Part shown: piece by piece, positions 15,066-20,112 of the stretch
Position numbering within the stretch: position 1 is the stretch's first letter
How the letters are laid out: the number at the start of each line of letters is the position of its first letter
NCBI GenBank assembly: GCA_002492725.1
Contig: DLAF01000066.1
Location: 1 to 20,112 of the forward strand
Direction: 5' to 3'
From: Lachnospiraceae bacterium UBA7054
GTDB taxonomy: Bacteria; Bacillota; Clostridia; Lachnospirales; Lachnospiraceae
DNA: 20,112 bases
Position numbers and translations under genes: made by a program
The notes under the pieces: generated by a model
The model's input: the letters and a program-made list of their open reading frames with translations, nothing else
Told to the model about the DNA's origin: nothing
Database searches by the model: none

Positions 15066-15416
15066 TCAAATCGTTGCCCGAAGCCAAACCTCAATCCCCA
15101 TCATCACAACGCCGACCGTGAACAGATAATCTTCCGGCATGGAAATCGTTTCCCTGCGGATAAGTATTCTCTGCCTTGTACCTCTCGTCTTTGGCACATA
15201 TTCCGCCAGCAGAAAGGCTGCGCTGATCACGCCCCAGAAAACAAGCAGCATACCGCCTGTCCTGCGCAGTTTCGTAAACAGCACAAAACAGGCATCTGCC
15301 AAAAGAATCACCCCAATCATAACATAACGAATGCACGCGTTAAGATTCACTGAGAAAATCTGCCACATCATCACAATGAAAAAGATCAATAATACGCCGA
15401 TCGTGCCTCCCTCCAT
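15066..15416 (-). CDS. Small membrane protein
   Basis: The product has 116 residues and about four hydrophobic segments: GGTIGVLLIFFIVMMWQIF, YVMIGVILLADACFVLF, GMLLVFWGVISAAFLLAEYV and YLFTVGVVMMGIEVW. No catalytic or transport motif is seen and I do not recognise the family. The start at 15416 is chosen because GGAGGAAGG stands just upstream; an ATG seven codons earlier would overlap the ribosome site. It begins 22 bases after the amylase stop codon on the same strand, so it is probably the last gene of the maltodextrin operon. Its link to sugar use is suggested only by position. Confidence 0.75.
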   Translation of the reverse strand: MEGGTIGVLLIFFIVMMWQIFSVNLNACIRYVMIGVILLADACFVLFTKLRRTGGMLLVFWGVISAAFLLAEYVPKTRGTRQRILIRRETISMPEDYLFTVGVVMMGIEVWLRATI

Positions 15417-15438
15417 GTTCCTTCCTCCGCTCCCCACA

Positions 15439-17256
15439 CTATTTGAGTACCAGCACCGAATATCCCGGCATCACGGCCTTCCCTTCAGCAAAATTGATCT
15501 CTTCTTCTCCCGTGGCAAGTGCACCGCAAATCTTAGTTTCCGCGCCGATGTTTTTCCCGTTCAGCGTAATCTCCGTAAGGTCAAGCTCCTCCGTTTCCGC
15601 TCCGGTTACAAAAATAAGCAATACCTCCGAGCCCTCATACGCCTTTTTGATGGCACAGACGCTCTCGCTCGTATCCTCCACCAAAAAATCACCTGCCAGG
15701 ACATATTGCGCACTGCCTCTGGCAATCTCCGGATTCTGGTTGCGAATCTTGATGGCCTTCTTATAAAACTGATAAACGGATGCAGCGTCCTGTTCCTGCT
15801 CCTCAAGGCTGTCAAACTTCATCTTGACGTTTTCCATATCCTTCGGGCCGTCGCACATGCCTTCCGCGTCGGGATTCTTGCTCCAGTACATGGGCGCGCG
15901 CTTGTTCTCGTCCTTTCCGGAACCTTTCATGCCAAGCTCCTCCCCATAATAGACAAAGGCCGATCCGCTCATAAACAGATTCATTGCCCCTGCCATCTTT
16001 GTCAGCGCGGCGGATTCTTCCCCGGCATAATACCCCGCACTCCTGCCCATATCATGATTGGTATAAAAAGGCGCATCAATATAGTTCTCGTTGTATTCCC
16101 CAAATGTCATGTCTAAAGAGCTGACCGCCGCGCCATACTTTGCCGCGGAAGCGCCGTTTAACACCTTGGAGATAATGCCGTCCTTATCCGCAAAGGCGAA
16201 ATCAAAGATGCTGTCAATGCCGCTCTCATAGTATTGCGCATAGTCCGCCATATCCAGCCAGGCCTCCCCAACCAGGTAGGCATCCTCCTTCTGTGACTTG
16301 ACTGTATCAGTCAACCATGACAGAAAGGCTATGTTGGATTGGGGTGCTCCAGAATAATATTCCTTCACCGCATCCAGACGGAAACCGCCTACACCCATGT
16401 CCAGCCAATATTTCGTGATTTCCGCAATCTCTGTACGCAGCGCTTCACAGTCCAGATTAAGATCCGGCATTTCCGACCAGAACTGCGCCTCATAAAACCA
16501 GTCCGTTCCCTCTACCTGATAAAAACCGCCGCCCTGCTCTTTCGAAAAGTGATAGTAGTCATAATATGGACAGTCTGCCGCATCAGGCTCAGCACCGTCA
16601 AGTCCTTTCAGATACGCGCAGGCCTCCTGAAACCAGGGATTCTGCGAAGAGCTGTGATTCAGCACCAGATCCATGATGACCTTGATGCCCCGCTTGTCAC
16701 ACTCTGCAAGAAACGCCTGAAAATCTTCCAGTGTGCCGTATTCCTCGTCTATGCCATAGTAATCCGCCACGTCGTACTTATGATAGGTCGGCGACGGATT
16801 CACGGGCATCAGCCAGATGCCGTTACAGCCCAGGTCCGTATCCGTCGTATCGTCCCCGTCGTTGATGTAATCAAGCTTCGAGATCAGCCCCTGCAAATCT
16901 CCCACACCATCACCGTCACTGTCGCAGAAAGAATAGACGAATACCTCATAGTATGTCCTGTAGTTATCGTCGATCATCTGCAGGGGGATATCCTCCCAGG
17001 CTGCCCGCACGTTTTCGATACTTTGCGTCCCTGCAGCGTCGTCCGCATTCTCACTCTGCCCCTGCTCCGACGCTTCTCCTGCCGCATTTTCTTCCTGTCC
17101 CTGCACAGTATCCGCTGCCTGCTCTCCTGCCAATACCGCCGCATTCTCGGGCGCATCCGCCGGCGCTGTTTTGTTATCGCCCACACCGCCGCAGCCGCCA
17201 AGAAACAGAATTGCCGCCATCATCCCTGCAAGAGTCCTTACCTGTCCATACTTCAT
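15439..17256 (-). CDS. Extracellular GH13 alpha-amylase-type lipoprotein
   Basis: This 605-residue glycoside hydrolase of family GH13 would cut alpha-1,4 glucans at the outer face of the membrane. The signal peptide MKYGQVRTLAGMMAAILF ends in the lipobox LGGC, so it is lipid-anchored. An acidic, Ala/Gln-rich linker of about 65 residues then holds it away from the surface. The catalytic barrel follows, with a calcium-site-like DSDGDGVGDLQG, MDLVLNHSS, nucleophile Asp295 in GGFRLDAVKEYY, acid/base Glu331 in LVGEAW and Asp402 in YTNHDMGR. All three catalytic residues are present. The C-terminal beta domain ends in MPGYSVLVLK. The start at 17256 is set by GGAGGAG upstream and by the signal peptide. 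It follows malG by 85 bases with a hairpin between. The exact specificity (amylase, neopullulanase or oligo-alpha-glucosidase) cannot be told. Confidence 0.94.
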   Translation of the reverse strand: MKYGQVRTLAGMMAAILFLGGCGGVGDNKTAPADAPENAAVLAGEQAADTVQGQEENAAGEASEQGQSENADDAAGTQSIENVRAAWEDIPLQMIDDNYRTYYEVFVYSFCDSDGDGVGDLQGLISKLDYINDGDDTTDTDLGCNGIWLMPVNPSPTYHKYDVADYYGIDEEYGTLEDFQAFLAECDKRGIKVIMDLVLNHSSSQNPWFQEACAYLKGLDGAEPDAADCPYYDYYHFSKEQGGGFYQVEGTDWFYEAQFWSEMPDLNLDCEALRTEIAEITKYWLDMGVGGFRLDAVKEYYSGAPQSNIAFLSWLTDTVKSQKEDAYLVGEAWLDMADYAQYYESGIDSIFDFAFADKDGIISKVLNGASAAKYGAAVSSLDMTFGEYNENYIDAPFYTNHDMGRSAGYYAGEESAALTKMAGAMNLFMSGSAFVYYGEELGMKGSGKDENKRAPMYWSKNPDAEGMCDGPKDMENVKMKFDSLEEQEQDAASVYQFYKKAIKIRNQNPEIARGSAQYVLAGDFLVEDTSESVCAIKKAYEGSEVLLIFVTGAETEELDLTEITLNGKNIGAETKICGALATGEEEINFAEGKAVMPGYSVLVLK

Positions 17257-17296
17257 CTTCTTCTCTCCTCCGTGCGCCGCTGGGCGCACAATCAAA

Positions 17297-17322
17297 CAAG
17301 CTGCACTGTGAAGTGCAGCTTG
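17297..17322 (-). terminator. Hairpin between malG and the amylase gene
   Basis: CAAGCTGCACT and AGTGCAGCTTG form a perfect 11-bp stem with a 4-base loop. On the minus strand it is followed by TTTGATTGT, a poor U run. It lies between malG and the amylase ribosome site, so it is probably a partial terminator or an mRNA-stabilising hairpin inside the operon. Confidence 0.65.
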
Positions 17323-17341
17323 CCTTATATAGTTGTTTTCC

Positions 17342-18184
17342 TTATCCTTTAACGGAACCTCCCGTAATACCCTCTACATAGAACTTCTGCATGATCACAA
17401 ACAACGCCGAGATCGGAATGGCAATGATCACACCGCCCGCACAGAAGACGGAGAAGTATTTGTTGATCATGGATTTACCGAGCATATTAAAGAGTCCTAT
17501 CGCCACCGTCCAGTCCGTCGCCACGCCGGAATTGAGCATCAGCTTCGCAAACACGAAATCTGCCCACGGCGCAAGAAACGCATTGATAACCGTGTAGACG
17601 ATGATGGGCTTGGAGAGCGGAATGATGATCCTGAAAAAGATCGTCGCCTGAGAAGCACCCTCCAGCTTCGCCGCCTCACTTAAGGAGATGGAAATCGTGT
17701 CCATAAAACCTTTACAGATCAGATAACCAAGCCCCGCACCGGCGGAGTACACGATGATCATGCCCAGATGGCTGTTGGTCAGTCCCATGGTCTTTAAGAT
17801 AAAGTAAATCGCGATCATGGACAGCACACCGGGGAACATGTTCAGGATGAGCGAAAAGCTCATCAATCCTTTTCTGCCCGGGAAGCGCGTCTTACTCATG
17901 GTATAAGATACCATCAGCACCAGGATCGTGGAAATGATGCAGGAAAACGCCGCAATGACAAAAGTGTTCCAGAACCATCTGGGATACTGTACGATGGAAT
18001 CCGAACGCAGGAAAAGCTGCGCGTAATTGTCAAGCGTCCAGGTCTCCGGGAAGAAATGGGAGGTGTTGATTCCCTTATAGCCGCTAAACGACGTAACAAA
18101 CAGCCAAAGGATCGGAATCAGCCAAACCACGGACAGAAAAAGCAAAACAAAATGTCTTATCACAGATTTGATCGTCTTTTTCAT
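17342..18184 (-). CDS. malG: Maltose/maltodextrin ABC transporter permease, MalG type
   Basis: This is one of two membrane permeases of a CUT1-type sugar ABC importer, 280 residues with about six membrane helices. The EAA loop that contacts the ATPase is clear at about residues 168-192: EAAKLEGASQATIFFRIIIP. The C-terminus KFYVEGITGGSVKG matches the usual MalG ending. The start codon overlaps the malF stop by one base (TAATG), so translation of the two is coupled. The preceding gene supplies the partner permease. No ATPase gene lies in the visible part of the operon, so a shared MsmX/MalK-type ATPase elsewhere is likely. Substrate is inferred from MalF/MalG resemblance and the adjoining amylase. 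Confidence 0.94.
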   Translation of the reverse strand: MKKTIKSVIRHFVLLFLSVVWLIPILWLFVTSFSGYKGINTSHFFPETWTLDNYAQLFLRSDSIVQYPRWFWNTFVIAAFSCIISTILVLMVSYTMSKTRFPGRKGLMSFSLILNMFPGVLSMIAIYFILKTMGLTNSHLGMIIVYSAGAGLGYLICKGFMDTISISLSEAAKLEGASQATIFFRIIIPLSKPIIVYTVINAFLAPWADFVFAKLMLNSGVATDWTVAIGLFNMLGKSMINKYFSVFCAGGVIIAIPISALFVIMQKFYVEGITGGSVKG

Positions 18185-19611
18185 TATTGAAACTCCTCCT
18201 CCTTATCTCCTTTGATGGTTCTGCTAAAGGTCACCAAAGTGAACGCCGCGCAGATGATAAATACAATGATACCGATGACAGATGCCATCTTGTAGTTGTA
18301 ATACTCGTTCGTCAGTCTAAACAGCCAGGTGACGAGCAGATCGATCTCCTTTGCGTTCGAGTTCGCAAGAAGCTGGTCGCTTGTTACGAACACATCCTGC
18401 GTAAGCAGATAAATGACGTTGAAGTTATTGATATTCTTGACAAAATCGGTGATCAGGCTCGGGCCCGTCACAAAGAGCATATAGGGCATCGTAATCTTGA
18501 CAAAGATCTGCATCGGGTTTGCGCCGTCGATCCTCGCGCTCTCAATCTGGTCTTCCGGTATGTTCATCAAAACGCCTGTTGCCACCAGCATCTGGTAAGG
18601 GATACCAATCCAGATATTGATAATGACAATCATCACCTTCGCCCAGCCGGGGTTCGTCAAAAACGGAATGTAGCTCAAATTGGAAGGAACGAGACCAACG
18701 TTTTTCAAAAATCCCGTAAGACCGATGTTGCTGCAGAACGTATTGACGATACCGGCATCCGCAAAGAAGCTTCGCACCAAAAGCAGGGTCACAAACTGCG
18801 GAACGGCAATCGCGATGATGAAAAGCGTTCTCCACAGCTTCGGAAGCTTCGTGCGCTTATCGTTGATGAATTTTGCCATCAGGATACCGCCAATATAAGT
18901 GGTAAAGGTCGCGAGTACAGCCCACTCCAATGTCCAGACGAGAATCTTCCTGAAAGAATAGCCGAAGGTGACCGTCACGGAGCTGGTAAACAGATTCTTA
19001 AAGTTGCTCCACCCAACCCAGGTAAACAGGGCATTGGGCGGCATGTGCTGCTGATCGTAGTTGGTAAATGCCACCGCGATCAACACCAGGATCGGCAAAA
19101 TGTTCATGATAATGATACCGATCGCAGGCAGCGTCAGCAGCGTAATATGGAATTTTTCATTAAACATCGCCCGCACATCTTCCCGGAAAGTATTGATATG
19201 CTCCCCGTTCTCCTTTTTCAGCTGCAGACGATATACCGCTTTCATGTTTGAGATATAGAACAATAAAAAAACAAAAATGAGAAATAACGAGATAATGGAA
19301 TTCAGCAGGATCAGGAAAGAGTTGTCATAGTCATTGACCGTACTGGTCATAGTCAGCGGATCAAAAACCTGCTCAAACTGTACCGTGCCCAGCGTGCCAA
19401 ATTTGGCAAGATTCGGCGCCGCGTAACCTACGCACAGCACCACAAACATCACCTCCACCAGACACATGATGATACCGTTGACCACCTGTTTCCTCACAAA
19501 ATAACCCGCCCCCATAAGGACAGCCGACAGCTTTACCCAGATATCCCCCTTGGCAAAAGCTACCCCAAAATCCTTAAAATATTTTCCCAATGCATTCAAT
19601 GCGTTCTTCAT
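18184..19611 (-). CDS. malF: Maltose/maltodextrin ABC transporter permease, MalF type
   Basis: This is the larger permease of the sugar importer, 475 residues. The N-terminal part (about residues 1-130) has extra hydrophobic segments, as usual in MalF, before a cytosolic loop LQLKKENGEHINTFREDV. The permease core has FTNYDQQHMPPNALFTWVGW followed by SNFKNLF, and the EAA loop ESARIDGANPMQIFVKITMP at about 353-375. The start at 19611 is supported by GGAGG eight bases upstream; an ATG five codons earlier covers that site and is less likely. It is coupled to malG by a one-base overlap. A 179-base gap with hairpins separates it from malE, so it is probably expressed at a lower level than the binding protein. 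Confidence 0.94.
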   Translation of the reverse strand: MKNALNALGKYFKDFGVAFAKGDIWVKLSAVLMGAGYFVRKQVVNGIIMCLVEVMFVVLCVGYAAPNLAKFGTLGTVQFEQVFDPLTMTSTVNDYDNSFLILLNSIISLFLIFVFLLFYISNMKAVYRLQLKKENGEHINTFREDVRAMFNEKFHITLLTLPAIGIIIMNILPILVLIAVAFTNYDQQHMPPNALFTWVGWSNFKNLFTSSVTVTFGYSFRKILVWTLEWAVLATFTTYIGGILMAKFINDKRTKLPKLWRTLFIIAIAVPQFVTLLLVRSFFADAGIVNTFCSNIGLTGFLKNVGLVPSNLSYIPFLTNPGWAKVMIVIINIWIGIPYQMLVATGVLMNIPEDQIESARIDGANPMQIFVKITMPYMLFVTGPSLITDFVKNINNFNVIYLLTQDVFVTSDQLLANSNAKEIDLLVTWLFRLTNEYYNYKMASVIGIIVFIICAAFTLVTFSRTIKGDKEEEFQ

Positions 19612-19688
19612 ATAGCGAACCTCCATGTCAGAATGTCAGAAAATACCTTCTAAAACCTTCTTATCATTTTTATTCCATTGATGGAACA

Positions 19689-19718
19689 CAGAGGGCGGAT
19701 GAAGACACCCACCCTCTG
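19689..19718 (-). terminator. Attenuator-like hairpin between malE and malF
   Basis: CAGAGGGTGG and CCGCCCTCTG pair over ten bases (one G-T) around a 10-base loop. No U run follows on the minus strand, so it is more likely a partial terminator or a barrier to exonucleases than a full stop. It lies between the malE 3' repeat and the malF ribosome site. Confidence 0.65.
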
Positions 19719-19734
19719 AATTTCATTTTACCTT

Positions 19735-19792
19735 GCCGAGGCTGCTGCTTTTTAGCAGTCCTCGAAAGTTAATTCCGTTAGGAATTTACTTT
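19735..19792 (-). repeat. Two-hairpin repeat, copy 2, at the malE stop codon
   Basis: On the minus strand AAAGTAAATTCC, loop TAAC, GGAATTAACTTT (19792-19765) is a 12-bp stem with the same A-A mismatch as copy 1. It is followed by a second GC-rich hairpin with arms CGAGG/CCTCG (to 19737) around CTGCT and AGCAG. The first bases overlap the TAA stop of malE. Stem pairs differ from copy 1 (CC/GG here, T/A there) while pairing is kept. Confidence 0.82.
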
Positions 19793-20112
19793 ATTCTACG
19801 GGAGCCGTAATACCCTCAACCGTGGTATCAAGCAGCGTCTGCAGATCCGTTCCGTCAGGATTGCCGGATGCAAGGATCTGGCCCAAGGTCTCTGCAGGAG
19901 ACCAGAAGTTGCCGCCTACACGCTGAGGTGTAGCGTAAGCTGCCTGCTCAGCCAGAGCCGCGATAGCGGGGTTAGACTGTACTGCATCGGAAGCTGCTGC
20001 CGCACTGTTTGCAGGGCCAAGGCCTCTCGCTTCAAATCTTGCCTTCTGAGAATCCTCGTTGGTCAAAAACTCTGCAAGGAGCATTGCCCACCCCATGCAC
20101 ACCGAACACGCA
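19791..20112 (-). CDS. malE: Sugar ABC transporter substrate-binding protein, C-terminal part
   Basis: The last 106 codons of a maltose-type solute-binding protein are present; the rest lies beyond the right edge. The stretch WAMLLAEFLTNEDSQKARFE followed by ARGLGPAN is the typical helix and turn of the C-lobe in this family (usual form: LTNEENQKLRFEERGLxPxN). It continues with a helix and FWSPAETLGQILASGN near the end, and stops at TAA (19793-19791). As first gene of malE-malF-malG it would be the extracellular lipoprotein that captures maltodextrins and passes them to the permeases. No start, signal peptide or promoter can be seen here. Confidence 0.9.
   Translation of the reverse strand, partial: ACSVCMGWAMLLAEFLTNEDSQKARFEARGLGPANSAAAASDAVQSNPAIAALAEQAAYATPQRVGGNFWSPAETLGQILASGNPDGTDLQTLLDTTVEGITAPVE

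Noticed and set aside
18187..19251. Plus-strand open frame of 354 codons opposite malF
   Set aside because: It is antisense to a clear permease gene and has the charged, His/Arg/Asp-rich composition of a shadow frame.

Overview
This window most likely comes from a Gram-positive, low-to-mid GC Firmicute of class Clostridia, probably Lachnospiraceae. The support is a T-box leader, a single-chain clostridial-type PurL, a lipoprotein GH13 amylase beside maltose-type permeases, a Big2/transglutaminase-like secreted protein, and TTGACA-17-TATAAT-like promoters with GGAGG ribosome sites. The family assignment is inference from protein character; there is no rRNA gene here. Nearly all genes lie on the minus strand. 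The exceptions are a small lipoprotein gene and a 751-residue protein with a cyclic-nucleotide-binding-like fold.

Left edge (1-1600). On the minus strand a good promoter (362-390) starts a complete T-box leader (about 355 to 22) whose gene lies beyond position 1. The specifier reads UGG and the T-box bulge reads UGGC, which fits tRNA-Trp with discriminator G, so the missing gene is probably for tryptophan charging, synthesis or uptake. A two-hairpin repeat sits inside the leader; a second copy lies at the malE stop codon at the other end of the window. Next to the leader is a broken AAA/DUF4143-type ATPase gene that has lost its middle and changed frame.

Centre left (1600-6900). purL, for purine synthesis, is followed upstream by a hairpin terminator, a TetR-type regulator gene, and an uncharacterised 170-residue gene that is probably co-transcribed with the regulator.

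Centre (6900-13540). A large secreted protein carries a signal peptide, an acidic 57-bp tandem repeat region, a transglutaminase-like Cys-His-Asp domain and Ig-like modules. Its promoter region contains a run of eleven G, a candidate phase-variation switch. Divergent from it are a small lipoprotein gene and then the 751-residue CNB-like protein, each with its own promoter; a strong terminator closes this block.

Right (13600-20112). An OFA-type MFS transporter gene is convergent with the plus-strand block. Then comes a maltose/maltodextrin operon read right to left: the 3' end of malE, malF, malG, a secreted GH13 amylase lipoprotein and a small membrane protein. Hairpins between malE and malF and between malG and the amylase gene probably set the relative amounts of each product. 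The amylase would cut alpha-glucans outside the cell, the binding protein and permeases would import the products, and an ATPase encoded elsewhere (none is present here) would power the transporter.
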